64,000 nt of DNA from Flavobacterium sp. MDT1-60 (lineage in GTDB: Bacteria > Bacteroidota > Bacteroidia > Flavobacteriales > Flavobacteriaceae), in assembly GCF_014844035.1 (NCBI RefSeq), contig NZ_CP062159.1:4278001-4342000 (forward strand). Direction: 5' to 3'. Every line of letters starts with the position of its first letter. Within the stretch, counting starts at the first letter, position 1. A model generated the notes under the pieces. That model searched no databases. It had not been told where the DNA came from and worked only from the letters and a program-made list of their open reading frames with translations. A program made the position numbers and the translations under genes. Below are positions 34,846 through 43,417 of the stretch, piece by piece.

Positions 34846-35733
34846 ATGGGTCCACAGAAATTGCTAAACCTAATTGGAAATACTCCATTAATGGAAACTG
34901 TCAATTTGGTTAAAAATAAAAACGTAAAACTTTTACTAAAACTAGAGGGAAATAATCCTGGGGGAAGTGTAAAAGACAGAGCGGCTTATAATATGATCGC
35001 ATCAGCCCTGGAAAGAGGCGATATTAAAAAAGGGGATAAATTAATTGAAGCTACAAGCGGTAATACCGGAATTGCCCTTGCCATGATTGCCCAATTGTTT
35101 CAAATAGAAATCGAATTAGTCTTACCTGAAGATTCTACAAAAGAAAGAACTCAAACCATGCGTGCGTATGGCGCTACAGTGATTTTAACGCCCGCTAGTG
35201 AAGGAATTATTGGTTCGCGTGACTATGCCGACAAAAAAGTCGCAGAAGGCGGTTATATCATGCTAAATCAGTTTGCGAATGACGACAACTGGAAAGCACA
35301 TTACAAAACTACTGGTCCTGAAATCTGGAATGATACTGAAGGAACCGTAACGCACTTTGTTTCGGCAATGGGAACAACCGGAACAATCATTGGAACTTCA
35401 ACTTATTTAAAAGAAAAAAATCCTGCAATTCAAATCGTAGGCGCACAACCAAGCGACGGATCTCAAATTCCCGGAATCCGTAAATGGCCTCAGGAATATT
35501 TACCAAAAATCTTCGATGCTTCAAAAGTCGATACTGTTGTTGACGTTAGCGAAGAAGAAGCCAGAGCAATGACCAAAAAATTAGCACTTGAAGAAGGCGT
35601 TTTTGCCGGAATGAGCAGCGGAGGTTCCGTTGCCGTAGCCTTAAAAATTGCCGAGCAATTAGAATCGGGAGTTATTGTGGCTGTTATCTGCGATCGCGGC
35701 GATAGATATCTTTCTTCGGATTTGTTCGATTAA
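34846..35733 (+). CDS. cysM: Cysteine synthase B
   Basis: 295 residues, PLP enzyme. The Lys of NPGGSVKDRAAYNMI binds PLP, EATSGNTGIALAMIAQ binds the substrate, and SAMGTTGTIIGTSTYLK and GMSSGGSVAVAL bind phosphate. It converts O-acetylserine and sulfide to cysteine; CysM forms can also use thiosulfate. The motif pattern is nearer CysM than CysK, but substrate use is not proven. Second gene of the cysE-cysM operon. Confidence 0.93.
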   Translation: MGPQKLLNLIGNTPLMETVNLVKNKNVKLLLKLEGNNPGGSVKDRAAYNMIASALERGDIKKGDKLIEATSGNTGIALAMIAQLFQIEIELVLPEDSTKERTQTMRAYGATVILTPASEGIIGSRDYADKKVAEGGYIMLNQFANDDNWKAHYKTTGPEIWNDTEGTVTHFVSAMGTTGTIIGTSTYLKEKNPAIQIVGAQPSDGSQIPGIRKWPQEYLPKIFDASKVDTVVDVSEEEARAMTKKLALEEGVFAGMSSGGSVAVALKIAEQLESGVIVAVICDRGDRYLSSDLFD

Positions 35734-35735
35734 AA

Positions 35736-35872
35736 ATAAGGTGCTAAGGTTCTGAGATACTAAGGTTCTAAGTTTTTCCTTGGATTCTAAACACAAGCCT
35801 GAGAACCTTACACCTTATAAACTCAAAAAAACTTAGCACCTCAGAACCTTAGCAACTTAGCACCTCAAAAAA
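35736..35872. repeat. Run of CTTAG/CTCAG-type 11-nt repeats, in both orientations
   Basis: Left part: AAGGTGCTAAGGTTCTGAGA, then TACTAAGGTTCTAAG. Right part: ACTTAGCACCTCAGAACCTT, then AGCAACTTAGCACCTCA. The right part is the inverse of the left, so the region can fold. Similar runs lie at 29629, 36862 and 37436. Confidence 0.65.
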
Positions 35873-35873
35873 C

Positions 35874-36860
35874 ATGAACTACAGAAAACTAGGAAAAACA
35901 AATTTTAATATATCTGAAATTTCACTTGGCACCTGGCAAGTGGGCGGAAAGTGGGGATCTGCTTTTGATAACAAAACAGCAGACGAGCTTTTGAATACTG
36001 CTATTGATAATGGCGTAAATTTTATTGATACCGCCGATGTTTATGAAAACGGCTTAAGCGAAACTGCTGTAGGGCGTGTTGTTCGTTCACGATCTGAAAG
36101 AATTTATGTGGCTACAAAATGTGGGCGTCAAATTAATCCGCACGTGAATGAAGGTTATCAACCAAAAGTACTTCAGAAATTTGTTGAAGACAGTTTGAAA
36201 AGAATGAATTTAGAGACTTTGGATTTAATTCAGCTGCACTGCCCTCCTACTGAAGTTTATTACCGACCTGAGATTTTTGAACTATTTGATCGCTTAAAAG
36301 ATCAGGGTAAAATTTTAAATCTTGGCGTAAGTGTCGAAAAAGCAGAAGAAGCATTAAAAGCAATTGAATATTCAAATGTAACGACGGTACAAATTATTTT
36401 TAATTTGTTTCGCCAGCGTCCGTCGCAATTATTTTTCTCGGAAGCCAGAAAAAAAGACATTGGGATTATTGCGAGAGTTCCATTAGCAAGCGGGCTTTTA
36501 ACCGGTAAATTTGATCCAAAAACTATTTTTGAACCCCAAGACCATCGTAATTTTAATCGCAACGGAGATGCTTTCGACAAAGGCGAGACTTTCTCTGGGA
36601 TTGATTACAATTTAGGTTTAGAAGCTGTTGAAAAACTAAAAGCTTTATTTCCGGATTCAACTAATCTTGCCCCTATCGCTTTACAATGGATTTTAAATTT
36701 TGAAGAAATCAGCTGTATTATTCCAGGTGCTTCAAATGCAAATCATGTTATGTCAAATTTATCGGTTTATGATTTGCCTAAATTAGCTCCTGAAAAGATT
36801 AAAGCTATGAACGCGATTTACGAAGAATACATTAAACCTTCTGTTCATCATTTATGGTAA
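35874..36860 (+). CDS. Aldo/keto reductase
   Basis: 328 residues with the (beta/alpha)8 AKR pattern: the start YRKLGKTNFNISEISLGTWQ, then the catalytic Asp and Tyr in FIDTADVYENGLSE, Lys in VATKCGRQ and His in LIQLHCPP. The C-terminal ISCIIPGASNANHV contacts NADPH. It resembles the YajO/AKR12-13 type. Substrate unknown. Flanked by repeat runs on both sides. Confidence 0.93.
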   Translation: MNYRKLGKTNFNISEISLGTWQVGGKWGSAFDNKTADELLNTAIDNGVNFIDTADVYENGLSETAVGRVVRSRSERIYVATKCGRQINPHVNEGYQPKVLQKFVEDSLKRMNLETLDLIQLHCPPTEVYYRPEIFELFDRLKDQGKILNLGVSVEKAEEALKAIEYSNVTTVQIIFNLFRQRPSQLFFSEARKKDIGIIARVPLASGLLTGKFDPKTIFEPQDHRNFNRNGDAFDKGETFSGIDYNLGLEAVEKLKALFPDSTNLAPIALQWILNFEEISCIIPGASNANHVMSNLSVYDLPKLAPEKIKAMNAIYEEYIKPSVHHLW

Positions 36861-36861
36861 T

Positions 36862-36955
36862 CTGAGATTCTGAGTTATTAAGGTTAGATTTAGATTCAAG
36901 ACTCAAAGCTCAAAAAACTTAGAATCTTACCTACTCAGAAACTTAGCATCTTTTT
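36862..36955. repeat. CTTAG/CTCAG-type intergenic repeats
   Basis: TCTGAGATTCTGAGTTATTA, then AGGTTAG near the start and AACTTAGAATCTTACCTACT, then CAGAAACTTAGCATCTT near the end, inverted relative to each other. Same family as at 35736. Confidence 0.6.
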
Positions 36956-37016
36956 TAACGCAACCATTTTTAAATTTTAGCATCTTATAATAAAGCTAAT
37001 CATAAATTCACTAACC

Positions 37017-37424
37017 ATGAAAAAACTAAGTTTTATATTATTTGCCATTTGCCTGACAATGGTCTCCTGTAGCAACGATGATGATTCTGCCAAAAACCAG
37101 GAACAACGAAATTTAGATAAAATGTACCAGGAGATTATAACAGCTTCGCTAGTTAATTCTCAACCTTGTACCGATCAAAAGGAATGGAATTTTACAGCAA
37201 TTGGTTCTAAGCCTTGTGGTGGGGCGAATGGTTATATCGCTTTTTCAACAAAAATAAATAAAACTGAATTTCTTGCTAAAGTAAAAGCGTACACCGATGC
37301 AGAAGCTGCATTTAATGTAAAATGGAACGTATTCTCAACTTGTGATATTTTATTGCCTCCCAGCAGCGTAGAATGTGTTGATGGAAAACCTAAGCTTTTT
37401 TACGCCACCATGTTTGAGAAATAA
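37017..37424 (+). CDS. Small Cys-containing lipoprotein of unknown function
   Basis: 135 residues. Signal peptide KKLSFILFAICLTMVSC with lipobox Cys19, then SNDDD. The mature part contains four cysteines (QPC, KPC, STC, VEC) that could form two disulfides, and KEWNFTAIGSKPCGGANGYI. Members of this type are common flavobacterial lipoproteins without known role. Confidence 0.8.
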   Translation: MKKLSFILFAICLTMVSCSNDDDSAKNQEQRNLDKMYQEIITASLVNSQPCTDQKEWNFTAIGSKPCGGANGYIAFSTKINKTEFLAKVKAYTDAEAAFNVKWNVFSTCDILLPPSSVECVDGKPKLFYATMFEK

Positions 37425-37435
37425 TTTTTTAAAAA

Positions 37436-37470
37436 CGAAACTTAGTAACTTAGCCACCTCAAAACTTCGT
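37436..37470. repeat. CTTAG-type intergenic repeats
   Basis: Short run including GAAACTTAGTAACTTAGCCA, then CCTCAAAAC, between the lipoprotein gene and the next gene. Same family as the runs at 35736 and 36862. Confidence 0.55.
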
Positions 37471-37483
37471 TACTGAAAAAGAA

Positions 37484-37930
37484 ATGCTAAAAAAAACAAA
37501 ATTTAAAGAATGGTTTGATCGTTATAAGTATGCTGAATTAGCAAGTACAAGTGCCGCACTTACAGCTTCTCTTTTTAGTAAAATTTACAGCGGGTTAACC
37601 ACAGCATATATCATTACTTTTTCGGAATATTTGGCTTTTTACAGTGTCATTTTTATTTCTTCGTATAAAAAACTGGTTCATCAAAATAAATTGCTGAACA
37701 AAATCACTACCTCTAAAGAAATTCTTTTATTGCTGAAAAATTTAGTTTTAGAATTTGGCTATCCTGCTTTTTTAGACTTTTTGGTAATTCGTCCTTTTTG
37801 CATGTATTGGATGCCAATTCTGTTTGGGAATTATTTCTTCGGAATTATTTTTGGGAAAATCTCAGCCGACTTGTGTTTTTACTTTTTTACGATTGTTAAT
37901 TATGAAATTATTAAAAAAAGAAAAAACTAG
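37484..37930 (+). CDS. Hypothetical membrane-associated protein
   Basis: 148 residues. Lys-rich start (MLKKTKFKEWFDRYKYAE), then hydrophobic segments at about 20-60 and 100-138, and a basic end (IIKKRKN). I recognise no family; it resembles small inner-membrane proteins with a four-helix pattern. Its TAG stop shares the bases of CTAG with the end of an antisense histidine-kinase remnant (37931-38053). Confidence 0.6.
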   Translation: MLKKTKFKEWFDRYKYAELASTSAALTASLFSKIYSGLTTAYIITFSEYLAFYSVIFISSYKKLVHQNKLLNKITTSKEILLLLKNLVLEFGYPAFLDFLVIRPFCMYWMPILFGNYFFGIIFGKISADLCFYFFTIVNYEIIKKRKN

Positions 37931-38053
37931 ATATCAAACTCAATCTTAAATTCGGCACCTTTATTTTTGCCTTCACTGATAGCGATTAAAGTTCCTTTAT
38001 TTCTTTCAATAATTTTTTTACATAAGTATACAATTCCTTTTGAAGATTCGTTT
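37928..38053 (-). pseudogene. Duplicated 3' end of a histidine kinase gene (remnant)
   Basis: 37931-38053 is a 123-bp copy of the 126-bp 3' end of the intact sensor-kinase gene (39369-39494): six substitutions and one 3-nt gap, same strand. Translated from the minus strand it reads as the kinase C-terminus (LCKKIIERNKGTL then AISEGKNKGAEFKIEFDI). It stays open and then loses similarity abruptly at both ends. The intact gene ends EFDM. The two copies flank the lipoprotein gene at 38219. Confidence 0.85.
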
Positions 38054-38218
38054 CTAATTAAAAATTATCATACTAAAATTTAATTTTTAAAACAACATAA
38101 CATTGTAAAATAATTAACAAAAAATCGCTTTATTAAAATTGTAATATTTTAATAATTAATTTAACTTTTTTAACAAAACATAACTTATATTAGCGTTTAT
38201 TAATTAACAAATAAACCT

Positions 38219-39271
38219 ATGAAAAAGATTAAAACGCTTTTAATTTTCTGTTCTATTTTCTTATTTTTTGCTTGTACTAATGATAATACAGATCAGAATA
38301 ATGAAAATGCCATTCAAGAAAAAACAATCTCTAAATACATTAATTTAGATGACTTAAAAAAAGACAGCCATGCATTTTCTAAATTTCAACAACTTCAAAC
38401 AGATCTAAACACGTTAAGAAATTCAGAAACTTTTGCCAATCAGTTTATTTTTTTAATAAACACAGATAAAATATTATTAGTTGAAGAGAGAGGATTTAAG
38501 ACATTAACATTCCCTCTTTATCGCTCTCAAAAAAGTGAATTTGTTGAAAATTTGGTTCTTCAAATTGGCACTGATGGAAGTTATGAATCCTACCATGTAA
38601 AATACAATGTAACAGATTCAGATAAAAGTAAAATTACAATTAACAAGGAAGTAAATTTAAATAATAAGGTAGAAATTCTTAATATAAAGAAACTAATAGT
38701 CAATCTAAATTCTAAATCTACAAGCAAACTAATAAATTACGGCAATAAATGCTATCAACTTGCTAAAAAGAAAGAAACAGGATTGGGTGATGAGGGTGAT
38801 GAGATTACTGTATTTGAATTTACTGAAGTAACTTGTACTGAAAATGTTGGATCACCAACATATACTATATTAAATCCTAATACACTTCCACCAATAGTTC
38901 CAAATACTACATATCAAGCAACACCAGAAACCGCATATAATTATATGCAGAATCCATATACTTTAGGCTACAACTTTTCTTCTTATCCAGTGTTGGACGA
39001 TCCAGTAGAAGAAAACAATATTAGAGCGCGACTTTTTTTTGATAGATTAAATACTAATATGCGTAAATGGGCATTAGTGAATTCAGGGTTATATGACAAA
39101 ATTTTAATAAAACTAACCGCAGAGAATTGGGATTTAAATTATGAAGGATTTGCATTAAATGTACTAGCACAAATAACTGAATTTCAAATTGAATACTGGG
39201 CCACTATTACTCCTGAATACCAAGAAAAAGTTTTCAACATTCTTTTGGCTGGAGGAAAAATCACAGACTAA
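38219..39271 (+). CDS. Lipoprotein of unknown function, between two kinase 3' ends
   Basis: 350 residues. The signal peptide ends with lipobox LFFAC (Cys19), followed by TNDNTDQNNEN. The mature part is hydrophilic, with a Lys/Asn-rich first half, a Cys pair (NKCYQL and EVTCTEN), a proline-rich stretch (ILNPNTLPPIVPN) and a helical C-terminus. No family recognised. It has a very AT-rich promoter region (38060-38218) and its own strong terminator. Confidence 0.75.
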   Translation: MKKIKTLLIFCSIFLFFACTNDNTDQNNENAIQEKTISKYINLDDLKKDSHAFSKFQQLQTDLNTLRNSETFANQFIFLINTDKILLVEERGFKTLTFPLYRSQKSEFVENLVLQIGTDGSYESYHVKYNVTDSDKSKITINKEVNLNNKVEILNIKKLIVNLNSKSTSKLINYGNKCYQLAKKKETGLGDEGDEITVFEFTEVTCTENVGSPTYTILNPNTLPPIVPNTTYQATPETAYNYMQNPYTLGYNFSSYPVLDDPVEENNIRARLFFDRLNTNMRKWALVNSGLYDKILIKLTAENWDLNYEGFALNVLAQITEFQIEYWATITPEYQEKVFNILLAGGKITD

Positions 39272-39320
39272 GGAGCTAAATTATATTGGCTTATTTTAGA
39301 TAAAAGCTTATTAGGTTACC

Positions 39321-39366
39321 AAGATAAATTACACTTTTTTAAGAAAGTGTAATTTATCTTTTTTTT
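39321..39366. terminator. 17-bp perfect stem terminator, bidirectional
   Basis: AAGATAAATTACACTTT (39321-39337) pairs perfectly with 39344-39360 across a 6-nt loop, followed by eight T (39359-39366). It ends the lipoprotein gene and, on the other strand, the kinase gene whose stop overlaps its edge. Confidence 0.85.
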
Positions 39367-40414
39367 ACATATCAAACTCAATCTTAAATTCGGCACCTTT
39401 ATTTTTGCCTTCACTGATAGCGCTTAAAGTTCCTTTATTTCTTTCAATAATTTTCTTACACAAGTATAAACCAATTCCTGTCGATGATTCGTTTGCTGTA
39501 CCCAATCGACTCATTTTGGTAAATTTCTTAAACAACTCTTCAATTTGATTTTTATTGAAACCAATTCCGTGATCTACAACACTAATCATCAATTTTGAAT
39601 CTTCATTGTAAATCCTGACTTTGATTTCACTGTCAAAATAAGAAAATTTAATCGCATTGCTTATTAAGTTTACAATAACCTGAATCAATAAACCTTCATC
39701 AATTTTAAGAGTAGCCGCTTCCGTTTCTAAACTCAGACTTAATTTAATATTTTTATCAATTAAACGTTGTTCAACCTGCTCATTAATAAAAGGTAAAATA
39801 TTAGAAAACATTATTTCTCGTGGCTCCTGATTAAATTTCACAACCTGATCTTGTTCATTAAGCAGTTTTATAAAATTTTCTATATAACGAAACTGCAAGT
39901 TTGTTGATTCACAAATTAAATCGGCCAAATGTTTTATGGATTCAGATGGATTTTCACTTAAAATCAATTTCGCCAACCCCTGAGGATTTCCAGCAAAATT
40001 TTTCAAATCATGCGAAAGCATATAAATCAAATCCTGCTTTTCGTTTATAAAACTTTCAGCTTCATAAATAGATTCCTGAATATTACACATTAATAAACCA
40101 GCTTCATCTGTATATTCAGTAGGCAGCACAGAAAGCCTTCTGTTGTTTCGATATTCATCTAATGATTTTGATGCTTTTGAAATAGGTTTTATCAATTGGT
40201 TTAAAACCAAAAGTGTTATCGCGGTAGCCAATAAAGTCATTATCAGGCAAAAAATCAAAATAGATGTAGGCGAAATATTATGAGAGTAAAATAGCACAAA
40301 AAATAAAATTCCAATTAAAGGAATATGAATACCTACAAAAGCGACAAAGAGGAATTTTAACGCGTAACTTTTTTTTAGAAAGCCAATTTGTGATAGATTG
40401 TGATACAAATTCAT
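39365..40414 (-). CDS. Membrane sensor histidine kinase without adjacent response regulator
   Basis: 349 residues. Two N-terminal helices (about 20-45 and 50-75) are joined by a very short loop, so there is almost no periplasmic sensor. A linker follows (LIKPISKASKSLDEYRNN), then the H-box YMLSHDLKNFA with phospho-acceptor H135. The ATPase domain has NLISNAIKFSY, VVDHGIGFNK and the G2 motif STGIGLYLCKKI. The gene is not next to a response regulator. Its 3' end is duplicated at 37931-38053. Confidence 0.92.
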   Translation of the reverse strand: MNLYHNLSQIGFLKKSYALKFLFVAFVGIHIPLIGILFFVLFYSHNISPTSILIFCLIMTLLATAITLLVLNQLIKPISKASKSLDEYRNNRRLSVLPTEYTDEAGLLMCNIQESIYEAESFINEKQDLIYMLSHDLKNFAGNPQGLAKLILSENPSESIKHLADLICESTNLQFRYIENFIKLLNEQDQVVKFNQEPREIMFSNILPFINEQVEQRLIDKNIKLSLSLETEAATLKIDEGLLIQVIVNLISNAIKFSYFDSEIKVRIYNEDSKLMISVVDHGIGFNKNQIEELFKKFTKMSRLGTANESSTGIGLYLCKKIIERNKGTLSAISEGKNKGAEFKIEFDM

Positions 40415-40424
40415 AAAAACATAA

Positions 40425-40432
40425 CAAAACTA
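40425..40432 (-). promoter_or_regulatory. -7 promoter element of the histidine kinase gene
   Basis: On the minus strand TAGTTTTG matches TANNTTTG, ten nt before the ATG at 40414. Confidence 0.45.
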
Positions 40433-40561
40433 TTGGTTAAAAAAGTAGGATCTGGGGATAATACTATAAACAAAGTTAACTTTTAAACTTAATTAAACTA
40501 ATAAATTCAACAATTTGATAAAATATTTTAAAATTTAAATTTATAAAAGTTTACAAACCCT

Positions 40562-40569
40562 TATTTTTG
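40562..40569 (+). promoter_or_regulatory. -7 promoter element of rlmD
   Basis: TATTTTTG matches TANNTTTG and ends four bases before the ATG at 40574, predicting a leaderless transcript. Confidence 0.5.
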
Positions 40570-40573
40570 CCCT

Positions 40574-41986
40574 ATGGGAAGAAAAAATACAGACAAAGTT
40601 GTCTTTCATCAAATCCAGGTTCTTGATGCTGGAGCAAAAGGAGTATCAGTAGCTAAGGCTCCGGACGGAAAAGTAATATTTATTCCGAACGTAGTTCCGG
40701 GTGATGTAGTTGACGTACAAACATTCAAAAAAAGAAAAGCCTATTATGAAGGCAAAGCCGTAAAATTTCACGAATTATCAGAACATCGCATTGAACCAAT
40801 TTGCGATCACTTTGGAGTTTGTGGAGGATGCAAATGGCAAAATATGAAATACAGCCAACAGTTGTATTACAAACAAAATGAGGTAAAAAATCACTTGCAA
40901 CGTATCGGGAAAGTTGAACTTCCTGAATTCGAAACTATTTTGGGTTCAGAGAAACAATTTTTCTATAGAAATAAAATGGAATTTTCGTTTTCAAACAGCC
41001 GTTGGTTAACGGAGAAAGAAATTGGCAACACAGAAGATTTAGGAAACAGAAATGCTTTAGGATTTCATATTCCGAAAATGTGGGATAAAATTCTTGACAT
41101 TCAAAAATGTTATTTACAAGAAGATCCTTCAAATGCCATTAGAAACGAAATTAGAGATTTTGCTAACGAGCATAATTTAGCCTTTTTTAATCCGAGAGAA
41201 CAATCCGGTTTGCTAAGAACTTTTATGATTCGTACTGCATCGACTGGTGAAATCATGGTTTTGATTCAGTTTTTCGAGAATGACAAAAAGAATCGTGAAT
41301 TGATTTTGGATCATTTATATGAAAAATTTCCACAGATTACTTCATTGCAATATGTTGTAAATGCAAAACAGAACGATACTATTTACGATCAGGATATTAA
41401 ACTATATAAAGGTCGGGATTATATTCTGGAAGAAATGGAAGGCTTAAAATTCAGCATTAATGCTAAATCTTTTTATCAGACTAATTCTGATCAGGCGTAT
41501 GAATTGTACAAAATAACACGTGATTTTGCCGGACTTACAGGTGATGAAACAGTTTACGATTTATATACCGGAACGGGAACCATCGCTCAATTCGTTTCAA
41601 AAAAAGCAAAAAAAGTAATTGGTGTAGAAAGTGTTCCTGAAGCTATTTTGGATGCTAAAGCAAATGCAGAACGCAATAATATTACCAATTGTGAGTTTTT
41701 TGTTGGAGACATGAAAGTGGTATTCAACGAAAGTTTTATTGCACAACACGGAAAACCAGATGTTATCATTACAGATCCACCAAGAGATGGTATGCACGCA
41801 GCGGTTATTGATCAGATCTTAAAAATTGCTCCTAAAAAAGTTGTGTATGTGAGTTGTAATTCGGCTACACAAGCGAGAGACCTTGCTTTGATGGACGAAA
41901 AATATAAAGTTACCCGCGTTCGACCAGTTGATATGTTTCCGCAGACGCACCATGTTGAAAATGTTGTACTTTTAGAACTTAGATAA
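40574..41986 (+). CDS. rlmD: 23S rRNA (uracil-5-)-methyltransferase, RlmD/RumA type
   Basis: 470 residues. N-terminal TRAM domain (about 8-70), then a 4Fe-4S cluster motif CDHFGVCGGCKWQ with a further Cys in QKCYLQ. The SAM-binding domain contains YDLYTGTGTIAQ, TDPPRDGMH, and the catalytic Cys in VYVSCNSATQARDL. It methylates a uridine in 23S rRNA (U1939 in E. coli; the exact base may differ here, as family members vary). Confidence 0.93.
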   Translation: MGRKNTDKVVFHQIQVLDAGAKGVSVAKAPDGKVIFIPNVVPGDVVDVQTFKKRKAYYEGKAVKFHELSEHRIEPICDHFGVCGGCKWQNMKYSQQLYYKQNEVKNHLQRIGKVELPEFETILGSEKQFFYRNKMEFSFSNSRWLTEKEIGNTEDLGNRNALGFHIPKMWDKILDIQKCYLQEDPSNAIRNEIRDFANEHNLAFFNPREQSGLLRTFMIRTASTGEIMVLIQFFENDKKNRELILDHLYEKFPQITSLQYVVNAKQNDTIYDQDIKLYKGRDYILEEMEGLKFSINAKSFYQTNSDQAYELYKITRDFAGLTGDETVYDLYTGTGTIAQFVSKKAKKVIGVESVPEAILDAKANAERNNITNCEFFVGDMKVVFNESFIAQHGKPDVIITDPPRDGMHAAVIDQILKIAPKKVVYVSCNSATQARDLALMDEKYKVTRVRPVDMFPQTHHVENVVLLELR

Positions 41987-41997
41987 CAAATTTATAA

Positions 41998-43338
41998 ATG
42001 AAAAAAATAATTTCTCTTTTATTAGTCTTTACTTTTGGTTTATCAAGCTGTGAGAAAGATGATATTTGTGATGCAAACACACCCACGACGCCACGGTTAG
42101 TAATTACTTTTTATGATGCTGACAATCCAACAGTGCTTCAAAATGTTAAGAATCTAATGGTTATTGGTAAAGATGAACCTGCGGGAATTATTTTTAATGA
42201 AACTGCAACAGATACAACAAAATATTTAGCTAACGGAAGCACAATTTCTATTCCGTTAAAAACAAATGCAGAAACGACGACCTATACTTTTGTTTTAGAT
42301 TCACAAAATGATAATCCTGCTGCAATAAATACAGATGAGATTACATTTAACTATACGCATCAGGATCTATATGTTTCCAGAGCTTGTGGTTTTAAAACTA
42401 TTTTTGAACTAAACCCTTTCTCAAACACTCCTCCAATAACAAGACCTTTTGTGCAAGCAGATACTGATGGTAACGGACTTTGGATGCAGGAAGTTTTTGT
42501 AATTAATCCTAAAATTGAAACCGAAAATGAAACACACATTAAAGTATTTTTTAGTAGTTGTTTAATGGTTTCAATGGTTTTGGTTCAGGCCCAGGAAACA
42601 TCAACTACAATAGAAAAAAAAGAAACTGTTCCGGTTAAACCAAAAACTGAAACTGCGAAACCAGCTCTTCAGGAAGCTAAACCAGACAGTATAAAAACAG
42701 ATCGCTACGGCCTTCGTGTTGGTGTTGATTTATACAAATTGACCCGAGGTTTCTATGACAAAGACTATAAAGGAATTGAAATAGTTGGAGATTTTCGTTT
42801 AACAAAAAAATATTATCTGGCCGCAGAACTTGGTTTTGAAGATAAAACAACTGATGATGACCGATTAAATTCTACCGCTACAGGTACTTATATTAAAGGA
42901 GGTTTTGATTACAATTTGTATCAAAACTGGCTGGACATGGAAAACTTAATCACTATTGGATTAAGAGGAGGTTTTAGCACTTTTAGTCAGGACTTAAATA
43001 GTTATAAGATTTACAATCCAAATCCATATTGGGGAGAACAACCTTCAATTGTTAAGGATCAAAAATACAACGGTCTTACAGCAGGCTGGCTTGAAGTGGC
43101 CATGGGACTAAAAGCGAAAGTTTTTAATAACGTTTTTGTTGGTTTTGGAGTACAGCTTAAAATGTTAGTAATGAACACAAAACCGGACGGTTTTGACAAC
43201 CTTTATATCCCGGGCTTTAACAGGACTTATGATGGAAGTTTCGGAATCGGTTTTAATTATACCGTTTCTTACTTTATTCCGATTTATAAGAAAAAGACAG
43301 TTATTCCTTCTATCAAAAAAGACGCTCCAAAAAAGTAA
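41998..43338 (+). CDS. Fusion of a DUF6452 lipoprotein and a DUF6048 protein by a 1-nt deletion
   Basis: 446 residues in one frame. Residues 1-180 are a lipoprotein of the DUF6452 type (signal peptide, lipobox GLSSC at 14-18, then EKDDIC). Residues from about 186 are a secreted beta-barrel-like protein of the DUF6048 type, with its own signal-like FFSSCLMVSMVLVQAQE buried in the middle and YGLRVGVDLYKLTRGFYD, then EIVGDFRLTKKYYLAAELGF. In related genomes these are two adjacent genes. At the T6 run 42547-42552, one extra T would end the first gene (KVFF, TAG) and restore a start at 42527 for the second. Confidence 0.8.
   Translation: MKKIISLLLVFTFGLSSCEKDDICDANTPTTPRLVITFYDADNPTVLQNVKNLMVIGKDEPAGIIFNETATDTTKYLANGSTISIPLKTNAETTTYTFVLDSQNDNPAAINTDEITFNYTHQDLYVSRACGFKTIFELNPFSNTPPITRPFVQADTDGNGLWMQEVFVINPKIETENETHIKVFFSSCLMVSMVLVQAQETSTTIEKKETVPVKPKTETAKPALQEAKPDSIKTDRYGLRVGVDLYKLTRGFYDKDYKGIEIVGDFRLTKKYYLAAELGFEDKTTDDDRLNSTATGTYIKGGFDYNLYQNWLDMENLITIGLRGGFSTFSQDLNSYKIYNPNPYWGEQPSIVKDQKYNGLTAGWLEVAMGLKAKVFNNVFVGFGVQLKMLVMNTKPDGFDNLYIPGFNRTYDGSFGIGFNYTVSYFIPIYKKKTVIPSIKKDAPKK
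42527..42600 (+). other. Internal start and signal peptide of the DUF6048 half, out of frame by one base
   Basis: ATG at 42527 overlaps the end of the DUF6452 part in the +1 frame. With seven T instead of six at 42547-42552 it reads MKHTLKYFFSSCLMVSMV, then LVQAQ, a clean signal peptide with cleavage after AQA-type residues, and runs on into the DUF6048 domain. As sequenced this frame stops after 12 codons. Confidence 0.75.
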
Positions 43339-43350
43339 CTTTTACAGATA

Positions 43351-43407
43351 AAAAAAGCCACGAATTCACGAATTATTAGTTTTAATTCATGAATTCGTGG
43401 CTTTTTT
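43351..43407. terminator. 25-bp near-perfect stem terminator, bidirectional
   Basis: 43351-43375 pairs with 43383-43407, one mismatch, across a 7-nt loop. A6 at the left and T6 at the right give a U tract on either strand. It serves the DUF6048 gene (+) and the convergent racemase gene (-). Confidence 0.85.
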
Positions 43408-43417
43408 ATGTTTTAAT

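Noticed and set aside
38060..39365. The region between the two kinase ends as a transposon
   Set aside because: No transposase, integrase or terminal inverted repeats were seen; only the duplicated kinase end supports insertion.
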